64,000 nucleotides of DNA from Streptacidiphilus jiangxiensis (GTDB lineage: Bacteria; Actinomycetota; Actinomycetes; Streptomycetales; Streptomycetaceae): positions 475,141-539,140 of the forward strand of contig NZ_FOAZ01000003.1 of NCBI RefSeq assembly GCF_900109465.1, in the 5' to 3' direction. The notes below the pieces were generated by a model. The model was not told the DNA's origin. It saw nothing but the letters and a program-made list of their open reading frames with translations, and did no database searches. Made by a program: the position numbers and the translations under genes. Of the stretch, positions 29,820 to 40,655 are shown in pieces. Each line of letters begins with the position of its first letter. Within the stretch, counting starts at the first letter, position 1.

Positions 29820-31517
29820 ATGCGAGGAGATGCAGCGAACGACGCGGTCGCGGACGCCGCGGCCGCCCGCGCCGGAGCGATCCTGCGCCTGCGCGGGTAC
29901 GCGCTCGCCGCGGCCGCCGTGCCGGCGGCCGTCGGTGCCGTGCTCGCGGCGGGGCGGCTCACCGGGCACCTCGGTGCGTCCGGCGCGCCGGACGCGGGGG
30001 GTTGGGACGCGGCCCGCTGGGCGGTCCTGGCCCTCGCGCTGCTCACCCTGGGCTGGGCCGCGGCCTTCGCCGCGGCGCTGCGGCGCGCGCGCCCGCACCG
30101 GACGCCGAACGTGCCCCTCACCGAGCGGGACGCGCCCGAGCTCTACCGCTTGGTGCGGGACCTCGCCGGGCGGATGGAGGTGCCGGCGCCCGGCGCCGTT
30201 GCGCTGACGCCCGACTGCGACAGCTGGCTGGAGGACGAGACGGCCCCCGGCGGCCGCGAGCCCGCCTCGCCCACTCTCGTCGTCGGCTCGCCGTTCCTGT
30301 GGTGGATGCGGGTGGCGGAGCTGCGGGCGCTGCTCGCGCCCGTCGTCGCGGGAGCGGCCTGCGCGATGGATCCGGAGATCTCCGCCGCCCGGCGGTTCAC
30401 CCACGGGCTCGACGCGGTCCTCGCCGCCCATCAGGGGCGGCGCGGTGCCTGGGCCTCCATACCCGCTCGCTGGCTGCTGCGCCGCTCGCGGACGCACGCC
30501 GCCGAGATGGAGCGCGCCGTCGCGGCCTGGGCGTCCGAGCGGGCCCGGCAGGTCGACTACGGGCAACGGATCGTCGCCCAGGAGCAGGTCGGCCTAGCCT
30601 ACGCGGGCTGGGACCGGCTGCTGACCAGGGTGGCGCTGCCCGCCTGGCGGCTGGGGCGGGTCCCGAACCGGCTCAACGCCGGGGTGGTCTCGGCGCTGAC
30701 CGAGTTGTCCCGGCGCGACCGCCTGGCGGCCGACGGCTTCGAGACCCGTCTCGGCGAACGCCCGGCGTGCGACCTGCTCGAGGAGCCCGGTCGGATTGAC
30801 GAGGCCGCATCGCTGCTGGCGGCCCGGCTCCTCTACGTCGGCCCGCCCGCGCCGACCGCAACCCAGCTCGTCACGGCCCAGCCCGTCTCCGTCCAGTCCG
30901 CGTCCGTCCAGCCCGTCTCCGTCCAGGGGCCCGCTCCGTCGACGGCCGCGGACGGCGGCCCGAGCCACGGGAGCCCGACGCTCGACTGGACGGACTACCC
31001 CGAGCAGGTCGTGCTCGGCCAGTGGCGCGCCCAGTCCGCCACCCTGCTGGGCGCGCTGCGACTGCCGGAGGAGGCCGAGCCGGTCGCCGCGCTCGGCGCG
31101 GCACTGCGGGCCCTGGGCGGCCACGGCGGCTCCGGCGGCCGCCCGGGAGCCGAGGCGCTCGGCGCCCGGCTGGACCAGCAGGCCCAGCGCAGCACGGCAG
31201 CCGCCTCCACCGCCGCCGCGTCCACCGGGGCCGCGTCCACCGGGGCCGCGACCGTCGGGGCGCGCAGCGGTCGGGACGCGCTCGGGGACGGCCTGCACGC
31301 GCTGGTCTGCCGCGCGGCCGTCGCCTCCGGCCGGGCCGAGCCGGGCCTGGACTGGCTGGACGGGCCCGTGCTCCTGGTCGACGGAGCGCGCCGGACGGAC
31401 CTGGGGGCCCCGGTCGCGCTCGCGGCGGAGCACGGCGACGCGCAGCCGCTGCGTGCCTGGCTGGAGGAGCTCGGCATCCGCGTGGACCCGTCCGACCGCC
31501 CGGCGAGGCTGCGGTGA
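29820..31517 (+). CDS. Membrane protein related to M48 peptidases, active site lost
   Basis: 565 residues from ATG 29820 (AGGGGG upstream; a GTG at 29808 is also possible). Two membrane helices lie at about 22-48 and 62-82. Then comes a stretch that follows the M48/HtpX plan (VPLTERDAPELYRLVRDLAGRM, a SPTLVVGSPFLWWM strand, VAELRALLAPVVAGA), but where the HExxH zinc motif should stand there is LAPVVAG. So it is probably a catalytically dead relative. The C-terminal 280 residues have Ala/Ser/Gln low-complexity parts. Conserved position between purD and purC in streptomycetes; role unknown. Confidence 0.7.
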   Translation: MRGDAANDAVADAAAARAGAILRLRGYALAAAAVPAAVGAVLAAGRLTGHLGASGAPDAGGWDAARWAVLALALLTLGWAAAFAAALRRARPHRTPNVPLTERDAPELYRLVRDLAGRMEVPAPGAVALTPDCDSWLEDETAPGGREPASPTLVVGSPFLWWMRVAELRALLAPVVAGAACAMDPEISAARRFTHGLDAVLAAHQGRRGAWASIPARWLLRRSRTHAAEMERAVAAWASERARQVDYGQRIVAQEQVGLAYAGWDRLLTRVALPAWRLGRVPNRLNAGVVSALTELSRRDRLAADGFETRLGERPACDLLEEPGRIDEAASLLAARLLYVGPPAPTATQLVTAQPVSVQSASVQPVSVQGPAPSTAADGGPSHGSPTLDWTDYPEQVVLGQWRAQSATLLGALRLPEEAEPVAALGAALRALGGHGGSGGRPGAEALGARLDQQAQRSTAAASTAAASTGAASTGAATVGARSGRDALGDGLHALVCRAAVASGRAEPGLDWLDGPVLLVDGARRTDLGAPVALAAEHGDAQPLRAWLEELGIRVDPSDRPARLR

Positions 31518-31730
31518 GCACCCCGGGAGCCGCGAATCACCGACGGCTGAAAAGTGACAGAGCGTCAATGCCGAAACCGACCCCTGCTGCGATGACGTGC
31601 CAGTGCTTACGATGGTGATGCACGTCCGGTGAGATCCCGGACGCGCACCGTAACGGAACCCCGGACGGCAGTTCGGTAGCACCAGGATGACGGTACGTCA
31701 GCAGCAGGTCCCAGGAGGGGGTCGGGGGCA

Positions 31731-33227
31731 GTGGGTGCAGAGCAGACCCGCCGCTGGGAGTCCGGCGCGCTCGCACACGGCGTGACCGACCCGTTCGGGC
31801 AGGGCCCGTTGCCCTGGCTCCGCGGCGCGGATCAGTACTTCGACGACACCGGCCTGATGGTGCCCTGGTACGTCGACCCGGCGCTGCTGCCGGGTGCCCG
31901 GCGGGCGCAGGAGCCGCAGCCGCGGCCGGTCCTCGGCCGCCCGCGCACCTCGGACGACGTCGGCGGGCAGATCAAGGGGTTCGCGGCGGGAGCCACCGAC
32001 CTCGGCGGCTCGCTCGACCTGCGGGTCAGCGTCAACCCGCCGCAGGAGTTCACCGTCGACGTCTACCGGATCGGCCACTACGGCGGCGCCGGGGCCCGGC
32101 ACGTCGCGGCGAGCCCCCGTGTCTCCGGCCTGGTGCAGCCCGCACCGCTGGTGGCCGGGCGCACCGTCTCCTGCCACCACTGGTGGATGTCCTGGCGGCT
32201 GCAGATCCCCAGCCACTGGACACCGGGGGCGCACGTCGCCGTGCTCACCACCGCCGACAACCGGCACCGCAGCCACATCCCGTTCACGGTCCGGGCCGGG
32301 CGCGCGGCCGACCTGCTGCTGCTCCTGCCGGACGTGACCTGGCAGGCCTACAACCTCTACCCGGAGGACGGCCGCACCGGCGCCAGCCTCTACCACGCGT
32401 GGAGCGAGAAGGGCGAGCTGCTGGGGGAGCCGGAGGCGGCCACCACCGTCTCCTTCGACCGCCCGTACGCGGGCGCTGGCCTGCCGCTGCACATCGGCCA
32501 CGCCTACGACTTCATCCGCTGGGCCGAGCGCTACGGCTACGACATCGCCTATGCCAACGCCACCGACCTGCACGCGGGCCGGATCGACCCGACCCGCTAC
32601 CGCGGCCTGGTCTTCCCCGGCCACGACGAGTACTGGTCCGCGCCCATGCGCCGGGCCGTCGAGCGGGCCCGGGACGGCGGCACCTCGCTGGTCTTCCTCT
32701 CCGCCAACACCATGTACTGGCAGGTCCAGCTCCACCCGGGCCCCGACGGCCAGCCGGACCGGCTGCTCACCTGCACCAAGCGCCAGGCCGACGCGCCGCC
32801 CAGCGTGCTCTGGCGCGAGCTGGGGGACCCGGAGCAGCAGGTGCTGGGCATCCAGTACTCGGGCCGGGTGCCCGAGCCGGTGCCGATGATCGTCCACAAC
32901 ACCGACCACTGGCTGTGGGAGGGCACCGGTCTGCAGGACGGCGACGCCCTGCCGGGCCTGGTGGCCGGGGAGTCGGACCGCTACTACCCGCGCGTTCCGC
33001 TGCCGGAGTCGTCGGAGCGGGTGCTGCTCGCGCACTCGCCCTACCGGGACGCGAAGGGCGCCGCCCGTCACCAGGAGACCTCGCTCTACCGCGCACCCAG
33101 TGGCGCCTACGTCTTCGCCAGCGGCACCTTCGCCTGGTCGCCCGCGCTGGACCGGCCCGGCCACATGGACGAGCGCATCCAGCGGGCCACGGCCAACCTG
33201 CTGGATCGTATCTGCAAGGTGCACTGA
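31731..33227 (+). CDS. N,N-dimethylformamidase beta-subunit-like protein
   Basis: 498 residues, GTG start after AGGAGGGGG. Middle and C-terminal parts match the dimethylformamidase large-subunit-like family: GRTGASLYHAWSEKG, YDFIRWAERYGYDIAYAN and LVFPGHDEYWSAPMR, the last the typical glutamine-amidotransferase-like segment. No signal peptide. The enzyme activity is not established for these actinobacterial homologues; the position before purC is conserved. Ends 100 bp before purC. Confidence 0.82.
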   Translation: MGAEQTRRWESGALAHGVTDPFGQGPLPWLRGADQYFDDTGLMVPWYVDPALLPGARRAQEPQPRPVLGRPRTSDDVGGQIKGFAAGATDLGGSLDLRVSVNPPQEFTVDVYRIGHYGGAGARHVAASPRVSGLVQPAPLVAGRTVSCHHWWMSWRLQIPSHWTPGAHVAVLTTADNRHRSHIPFTVRAGRAADLLLLLPDVTWQAYNLYPEDGRTGASLYHAWSEKGELLGEPEAATTVSFDRPYAGAGLPLHIGHAYDFIRWAERYGYDIAYANATDLHAGRIDPTRYRGLVFPGHDEYWSAPMRRAVERARDGGTSLVFLSANTMYWQVQLHPGPDGQPDRLLTCTKRQADAPPSVLWRELGDPEQQVLGIQYSGRVPEPVPMIVHNTDHWLWEGTGLQDGDALPGLVAGESDRYYPRVPLPESSERVLLAHSPYRDAKGAARHQETSLYRAPSGAYVFASGTFAWSPALDRPGHMDERIQRATANLLDRICKVH

Positions 33228-33327
33228 GCAGGGCTGCGAGCACGGTGCACCCGATCCGCACGTGCGCGTCCGTGAAAGACTCGGTGCGCCACCCACCCGT
33301 GAGAGCCCTGAGTCCCGAGGAAACACC

Positions 33328-34230
33328 TTGAGCGGATTTGTCGAGAAGCCCGAGCCGGTGCAGGTGCCCGGCCTGATCCATCTGCACACCGGAAAGGTGC
33401 GCGATCTCTATCGCGACGAGGCCGGTCAGCTGGTGATGGTCGCCAGTGACCGCACCTCCGCCTTCGACTGGGTGCTGCCGACGGACATCCCCGGCAAGGG
33501 CAAGGTCCTCACCAAGCTGTCGCTGTGGTGGTTCGAGCGCCTCGCCGACCTGGTGCCCAACCACGTCGTCTCGACCGAGGTCCCGGCCGGCGCCCCCGCC
33601 GACTGGGAGGGCCGCACGCTGATCTGCCGCAGCCTGACGATGCTGCCGGTGGAGTGCGTCGCCCGTGGTTACCTCACCGGCTCCGGCCTGCTGGAGTACG
33701 ACGAGCACCGCACGGTCTGCGGGATCACGCTGCCCGAGGGCCTGGTCGACGGCTCCGAGCTGCCTGCGCCGATCTTCACCCCGGCCCTCAAGGCCGAGGT
33801 CGGCGAGCACGACGAGAACGTCCCCTACGAGGAGGTCGCCCGCCGCGTCGGCGCGGAGACGGCGGCCCAGCTGCGGCAGACGACTCTGGCCGTCTACGGC
33901 CGGGCCCGGGACATCGCCCGCGAGCGCGGGATCATCCTGGCGGACACGAAGTTCGAGTTCGGCCTGGACGAGAACGAGACGCTGGTCATCGGCGACGAGG
34001 TGCTGACCCCGGACTCCTCCCGCTTCTGGCCGGCCGACCAGTGGGAGCCGGGTCGGGCGCAGCCGTCCTTCGACAAGCAGATCATCCGCGACTGGCTGAA
34101 GTCGCCGGAGTCCGGCTGGGACCCGAAGTCCGAGACCCCGCCGCCGGCCCTGCCCGCCGCGGTCGTCGACCGCGTCCAGGCTCGCTACATCGAGGCGTAC
34201 GAGCGCCTCACCGGTCTCACCTGGAGCTGA
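33328..34230 (+). CDS. purC: SAICAR synthetase
   Basis: 300 residues. Condenses CAIR and aspartate with ATP, step 8 of purine synthesis. GKVRDLY at 22-28, LPVECVARGYLTGSG near 110 and DTKFEFGLDENE near 205 are family signatures. Start is TTG at 33328 with GAGGAAA 7 nt upstream; no ATG/GTG fits. Own transcription unit ended by a 12-bp hairpin. Confidence 0.95.
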   Translation: MSGFVEKPEPVQVPGLIHLHTGKVRDLYRDEAGQLVMVASDRTSAFDWVLPTDIPGKGKVLTKLSLWWFERLADLVPNHVVSTEVPAGAPADWEGRTLICRSLTMLPVECVARGYLTGSGLLEYDEHRTVCGITLPEGLVDGSELPAPIFTPALKAEVGEHDENVPYEEVARRVGAETAAQLRQTTLAVYGRARDIARERGIILADTKFEFGLDENETLVIGDEVLTPDSSRFWPADQWEPGRAQPSFDKQIIRDWLKSPESGWDPKSETPPPALPAAVVDRVQARYIEAYERLTGLTWS

Positions 34231-34237
34231 CGTCACG

Positions 34238-34265
34238 GGTGCGGGGAACTCCGGTTCCCCGCACC
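34238..34265 (+). terminator. purC terminator
   Basis: Perfect 12-bp stem GGTGCGGGGAAC and complement, loop TCCG. Confidence 0.85.
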
Positions 34266-34289
34266 TTCGGGGTCGATCGGAAAAACGAA

Positions 34290-34317
34290 GAAGGGCACCT
34301 CATTCGAGGTGCCCTTC
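34290..34317 (-). terminator. tRNA-Gly operon terminator
   Basis: Perfect 12-bp stem (GAAGGGCACCTC on the plus strand), loop ATTC; on the minus strand followed by TTCGTTTTTCC. Terminates the minus-strand tRNA cluster. Confidence 0.85.
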
Positions 34318-34324
34318 CTGCTGG

Positions 34325-34397
34325 AGCGGACGACGAGATTCGAACTCGCGACCCTCACCTTGGCAAGGTGATGCTCTACCAACTGAGCCACGTCCGC
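34325..34397 (-). tRNA. tRNA-Gly (anticodon GCC)
   Basis: Complete cloverleaf of 73 nt: acceptor GCGGACG/CGTCCGC, D-loop with GG, anticodon loop TTGCCAA, T-loop TTCGAAT, discriminator U. No encoded CCA. Confidence 0.96.
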
Positions 34398-34421
34398 ACG
34401 ATATGAGGTTATGAGATTGAG

Positions 34422-34494
34422 AGCGGACGACGAGATTCGAACTCGCGACCCTCACCTTGGCAAGGTGATGCTCTACCAACTGAGCCACGTCCGC
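34422..34494 (-). tRNA. tRNA-Gly (anticodon GCC), second copy
   Basis: Identical to the neighbouring tRNA-Gly(GCC), 24 bp away; a tandem pair in one transcript. Confidence 0.96.
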
Positions 34495-34589
34495 AGTACT
34501 CCGGGACCCGTGGGCCTCGGCGTGTTCTCCACTCTACCCCATCCTCGAGGGTGCTTTCGCCACCCTTTTGGTGAGATCGAGCGGATGAG

Positions 34590-34661
34590 AGCAGGTGACA
34601 GGGATCGCACACTGTGCCTTCCCCCTGGAAGAGGGACGCTCTGCTACTGAGCTACACCTGC
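34590..34661 (-). tRNA. Atypical tRNA-Gly (anticodon UCC) with degenerate D- and T-loops
   Basis: Acceptor GCAGGTG/CACCTGC, D-stem GCTC/GAGC and anticodon stem with loop CTTCCAG (UCC) form properly. The D-loop is AGTAGCA without the G18-G19 pair, and the T-arm is ACAGT-GTGCGATC-CCTGT: the invariant TTC is GTGC, the closing pair is T-C and the arm is one nucleotide too long. The elbow contacts of a translational tRNA cannot form as usual. Either a decaying gene or a tRNA specialised outside the ribosome (compare the non-proteinogenic staphylococcal tRNA-Gly used for cell-wall glycine). First of the three in the minus-strand order. Confidence 0.7.
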
Positions 34662-34818
34662 GAGAGCCGCCCCGCTGACCTGTGCCTTTCGGCGCCGTCC
34701 GCAGTGCGTTCCGCTGAGAAGAACACTAGCCCATCTCGCGGGCCGTGATCACCATGGCGGGGCGGAATGTCCGTATTGTTCCGAAAGTCGAGATCGGCGG
34801 ACGGGGTTCGGGGAGTTC

Positions 34819-35142
34819 TCAGCTTGCCTGCGCGAACGCCTCGTAGACGTGCTTCGGCAGTCGACCGCGAGCCGGCAGGTCGATTCCACGCGACTGCGCC
34901 CAGGCGCGGACCGTCGCCGGGTCGGGGGCGATCTCGGTGCGGCGCGGGGCGGCCTTCAGGGCACCGCGGGCCTGCTTGCGGCCCGCCTGCACGTACGGGG
35001 CGAGCGCGGTACGGAGTTTTTCCGCGTTCTCGGCGGACAGGTCGATCTCGTACGACTTTCCGTCGAGAGCGAACGAGACCGTTTCCTCGGCGATCCCTCC
35101 GTCCAGATCGTCGGAGAGCGTGACCACAACGCGCTGAGCCAT
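34819..35142 (-). CDS. lsrL: Lsr2-family nucleoid protein (Lsr2 paralogue)
   Basis: 107 residues, normal Lsr2 length. N-terminal dimerisation domain MAQRVVVTLSDDLDGG ... VSFALDGKSYEIDLS; C-terminal AT-hook-like DNA-binding domain WAQSRGIDLPARGRLPKHVYEAF with the RGR minor-groove motif. Xenogeneic silencers of this family coat A+T-rich DNA. Its place directly upstream of purS matches LsrL (SCO4076), the second Lsr2 of Streptomyces. GAGAGG lies before the ATG at 35142. The A+T-rich DNA just upstream (35236-35275) may be bound by Lsr2 proteins. Confidence 0.9.
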   Translation of the reverse strand: MAQRVVVTLSDDLDGGIAEETVSFALDGKSYEIDLSAENAEKLRTALAPYVQAGRKQARGALKAAPRRTEIAPDPATVRAWAQSRGIDLPARGRLPKHVYEAFAQAS

Positions 35143-35494
35143 GGAAGCCAATCCTCTCGGGCTTTGCCGTGCGACCGCAGGTGCTGGTCGCGACCGGCGT
35201 TGCCATTCTGCCCCGCCGACCCCCCGGAATCGAAGAGGCAAGTTTTTCTGCTTCTATTTTCGTGTCGTTTCGGTACCGCGTCGATACCGGTGCGAAACCT
35301 CAGAATCGTGCATTTTCGGCAGGCGTGTCGCCGATGCGTCGTCGATCCGTGGGGCGGAGCCGTGGGAGCCCGTCTTGTGTGAACCTCCGCACGATCGCCA
35401 GATCTACGCGCGTCACGCTGGATGAGTCTCCAAGATCGCATTTTGGCCCCGGTAGGCTGGGAACTCCCCGCACCACTTATCACCGGGAGTACCA
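35143..35494. other. Divergent promoter region lsrL / purS
   Basis: 352 bp with an A+T-rich core (35236-35275), an imperfect inverted repeat (TTTCGGTACC ... CCGGTGCGAAA, about 35268-35300), the 12-bp motif TCTACGCGCGTC at 35403-35414 and the purS -10 TAGGCT at 35453-35458. No ORF supported. Confidence 0.7.
35403..35414 (+). promoter_or_regulatory. TCTACGCGCGTC motif upstream of purS
   Basis: Identical 12-mer to those at 41798 (purF) and 47850. It lies about 39 bp upstream of the purS -10 box, i.e. near -45 to -60. Core ACGCGCGT is palindromic. Candidate purine-regulator site. Confidence 0.5.
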
Positions 35495-35746
35495 GTGGCA
35501 CGCGTCGTGGTCGACGTCATGCTCAAGCCCGAGATCCTCGACCCGCAGGGCCAGGCGGTGCAGCGCGCACTGCCGCGGCTGGGCTTCGAGGGGATCGCCG
35601 ACGTCCGTCAGGGCAAGCGTTTCGAGCTGGAGGTGGAGGGTCCGGTCGACGAGGCCGCGCTCGCCCGCATCCACCAGGCAGCCGAGACCTTCCTCGCCAA
35701 CACCGTGATCGAGGACTTCGTGGTCCGCGTCGAGGAGGGACAGTGA
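35495..35746 (+). CDS. purS: FGAM synthase, PurS subunit
   Basis: 83 residues, the small structural subunit that holds PurQ and PurL together and helps channel ammonia. [19 protein letters not shown] and [17 protein letters not shown] are typical. GTG start with GGGAG. Its stop overlaps the purQ GTG (GTGA), so translation is coupled. Confidence 0.95.
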   Translation: MARVVVDVMLKPEILDPQGQAVQRALPRLGFEGIADVRQGKRFELEVEGPVDEAALARIHQAAETFLANTVIEDFVVRVEEGQ

Positions 35747-36422
35747 CCGCCCGCGTCGGCGTCGTCACCTTCCCCGGCAGTCTCGACGACCGTGACGCCC
35801 TGCGCGCGGTGAAGCTGGCCGGCGCCGAGCCGGTCGCGCTCTGGCACCGCGACACGGACCTGCACCAGGTCGACGCCGTGGTCCTGCCGGGCGGCTTCTC
35901 CTACGGCGACTACCTGCGGGCCGGCGCCATCTCGCGCTTCTCGCCGGTGATGGAGACGATCATCGAGCAGGCCAAGGCCGGCATGCCGGTCCTCGGCATC
36001 TGCAACGGCTTCCAGGTGCTGACCGAGTCGCACCTGCTGCCGGGCGCGATGCTCCGCAACAACCACCTGCACTTCGTCTGCAAGGACCAGAAGCTGCGGG
36101 TCGAGAACAACACGACCGCCTGGACCAGCGACTACGCGCAGGGCCAGGAGATCATGATCCCGCTCAAGAACATGGACGGCCGGTTCACCGCGGACCGCCG
36201 CACCATCGACGAGCTGGAGGCCGAGGGCCGGGTCGTCTTCCGCTACCTGGACGGCAACCCCAACGGTTCGATCGACGACATCGCCGGCATCACCAACGCC
36301 GCCGGCAACGTCGTCGGCCTGATGCCGCACCCGGAGCACGCGGTCGAGCCGCTGATCGGCACCGGCGGCACCGACGGCACCGGCTTCTTCACCTCGATCA
36401 TCAAGCGGCTGGTGAACGCGTA

Positions 36423-36423
<1 letters not shown>
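35743..36423 (+). CDS. purQ: FGAM synthase, PurQ glutaminase subunit
   Basis: 226 residues, class I glutamine amidotransferase. Nucleophile C87 in GICNGFQVL; His/Glu of the triad in [10 protein letters not shown] near residue 200. Supplies NH3 to PurL. Overlaps purS by 4 nt and purL by 1 nt. Confidence 0.96.
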
Positions 36424-38678
<2,255 letters not shown>

Positions 38679-38694
38679 GACCCCGGCATCACGT

Positions 38695-38730
38695 CACGGG
38701 CCCGGCCGCATCACTGCGACCGGGCCCGTG
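38695..38730 (+). terminator. purSQL terminator
   Basis: Perfect 11-bp stem CACGGGCCCGG / CCGGGCCCGTG with a 14-nt loop, 16 bp after the purL stop. Its right arm touches the putative sigma-factor promoter. Confidence 0.8.
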
Positions 38731-38752
38731 TCACGTTCCGCGCGGCGACGTC
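38729..38752 (+). promoter_or_regulatory. Possible ECF41-type promoter
   Basis: TGTCACG (38729-38735), 13-nt spacer, CGTC (38749-38752). ECF41 sigma factors recognise about TGTCACA-N15/16-CGTC, so this is close but with a short spacer. It may be autoregulatory. A conventional TACCTT -10 lies 7 nt before the GTG. Confidence 0.35.
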
Positions 38753-38777
38753 CGCGATACCCGATACCTTCGAAGAC

Positions 38778-39650
38778 GTGACCGACAGCGCCGTTCTGAC
38801 GACCTTCGAGGAACACCGTCCCACGCTCTTCGGCATCGCCTACCGCATGCTCAGCAGCGTGGCCGACGCCGAGGACATCGTGCAGGACGCCTGGCTGAAG
38901 TGGAGCACGGTCGACGTCGACCGGATCGACCGGCCGCGTGCCTATCTCGCCCGGACGGTCACCAACCTCTCGCTCAACAGGCTGCAGTCGGCGGCCGTGC
39001 AGCGCGAGTCCTACGTCGGTCCGTGGCTCCCCGAGCCGCTGGTGACCGCGCCCGACGCCAGCGGCGACGTCGAGCAGGCGGAGACGGTCTCCCTGGCCAT
39101 GCTCGTGGTGCTGGAGACGCTCTCGCCGCTGGAGCGGGCGGTCTTCCTGCTCAAGGAGGTCTTCGGGTTCTCCTACGCGGAGATCGGCGGCATGCTGGAC
39201 CGCTCCGAGGCGGCGGTCCGTCAGGTCGGCAGCCGTGCCCGCTCCCACGTGCAGGAGCGGCGTCCCCGCTACGACGCCCCCGTGGCGCAGCGGAAGGCCG
39301 TGACGGAGGAGTTCCTCGCGGCCTGCGTCGGCGGTGACCTGAACCGGATGATGGAGCTGCTCGCCCCCGAGGTCATCGCCTGGTCCGACGGCGGCGGCAA
39401 GGTTCGCGCTGCGCTGCGCCCGCTGCACGGCGCCGACAAGGTGGCCCGCTGGATCCTCGGCGTGCTGCAGACCCCGATCCCGGACCTCGGGATCCACGAG
39501 GTCGACGTCAACGGCAGGTTCGGCCTGCTGTTCACCTCGGCCGGGGTGGCCGACGACGTGGTGACGATGGAGCTGGACGAGACCGGCGCGATCGCGGAGA
39601 TCCGCCTGGTCCGCAACCCGGACAAGCTCCGCCACGTCACGGCGCCGTAG
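38778..39650 (+). CDS. ECF41 (SigJ-like) sigma factor with SnoaL-like C-terminus
   Basis: 290 residues. Sigma region 2 at about 8-75 (EDIVQDAWLKW), linker with WLPEPL, region 4 at 105-160 (LSPLERAVFLLKEVFGFSYAEIG), then a C-terminal SnoaL/NTF2-like domain of about 110 residues ending in NPDKLRHV. In ECF41 factors this domain replaces an anti-sigma factor and tunes activity. The usual partner gene (an epimerase, oxidoreductase or carboxymuconolactone decarboxylase) is absent next to it. GTG start, 7 nt after TACCTT. Confidence 0.9.
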   Translation: MTDSAVLTTFEEHRPTLFGIAYRMLSSVADAEDIVQDAWLKWSTVDVDRIDRPRAYLARTVTNLSLNRLQSAAVQRESYVGPWLPEPLVTAPDASGDVEQAETVSLAMLVVLETLSPLERAVFLLKEVFGFSYAEIGGMLDRSEAAVRQVGSRARSHVQERRPRYDAPVAQRKAVTEEFLAACVGGDLNRMMELLAPEVIAWSDGGGKVRAALRPLHGADKVARWILGVLQTPIPDLGIHEVDVNGRFGLLFTSAGVADDVVTMELDETGAIAEIRLVRNPDKLRHVTAP

Positions 39651-39673
39651 CGGCTCGACACCACCGCCACCAC

Positions 39674-40594
39674 TCAGCGTCGGGTGAAGCGGGCGACGGC
39701 CACGCCGCCGAGGCAGAGCACGCCGCCGCCGACGGCCACCCAGGTCGGCGTCTCACCGAGCATCAGCCAGCCGAGCAGGATCGAGATCGGCGGGACGAGG
39801 TAGGTGGTCGCGCCGAGCTTGCCCGCCTTGGTGCGGGCCAGCGCGTAGCCCCAGGTGGTGAAGGCGACGGCGGTCGGCATCAGGCCCAGGTACACGGTCC
39901 AGACGACGGCGGAGGTGTGCGCCCTGGGCAGCTCGTGGGCGAGCTGCGGGGCGAAGGGCAGGGAGACGATCAGGCCGACGACGCAGGCCAGGAATGTCAC
40001 CGGGAGCGCGGAGGCCCGGCTGAGCAGGGGCTTCTGCAGGATCACCGAGATCGAGTAGACGACGGCGGAGCCGACGCAGAAGGCCGCGCCCAGCCAGTCC
40101 GTGTGACCGTGCTGGGCCGAGCCGAAGCCGATCACCAGCACGCCGGTGAAGGAGACGGCCACGCCGAGCAGCAGCGACCTCGGCAGCCCCTCCTTCAGGG
40201 CCACGCCCGCGATCACCGCGATCAGGATCGGGCTCACGTTGACCAGCATCGAGGCCGTCCCGGCGTCCACCCGGCGCTCGGCGGTGTTCAGCATCAGGTT
40301 GTAGGCGCCGAACCACAGCACGCCGATGAGCACGATGCGCGGCAGATCGCGCCGCGCGGGCCACGCGTCCCGCCGCACCAGCACCATCGCGCCCAGCGCG
40401 GCGGCCCCGACGGCGAGCCGCAGCAGGGTCAGCGGCCCCGCCGACAGGTCGTGCCCCGCCGAGCGGATCCCGACGAAGGCGGAGGCCCACAGCACGACCG
40501 TCACCCCCGCCGCGACGGCCGCGAGGCGGGCGGATCTGGCGGAGACGGCGGGGGAGTCGGCGGCGAGGGGCGAGGTGGTGCTCTGCGTGGTCAC
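39674..40594 (-). CDS. EamA/DMT family transporter
   Basis: 306 residues, ten predicted transmembrane helices in two EamA repeats (first ends near residue 145; second includes AVVYSISVILQKPLL and LGLMPTAVAFTTWGYAL). Drug/metabolite exporters of the RhaT/YdcZ type; substrate unknown. GTG start at 40594. Convergent with the sigma factor, 23 bp between stops. Confidence 0.88.
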   Translation of the reverse strand: MTTQSTTSPLAADSPAVSARSARLAAVAAGVTVVLWASAFVGIRSAGHDLSAGPLTLLRLAVGAAALGAMVLVRRDAWPARRDLPRIVLIGVLWFGAYNLMLNTAERRVDAGTASMLVNVSPILIAVIAGVALKEGLPRSLLLGVAVSFTGVLVIGFGSAQHGHTDWLGAAFCVGSAVVYSISVILQKPLLSRASALPVTFLACVVGLIVSLPFAPQLAHELPRAHTSAVVWTVYLGLMPTAVAFTTWGYALARTKAGKLGATTYLVPPISILLGWLMLGETPTWVAVGGGVLCLGGVAVARFTRR

Positions 40595-40655
40595 GCTTCA
40601 AGGGTTCCGGCGGCCACAGGGTCGGGACAAGCGGTAAACCGCCATCTCACTACTG

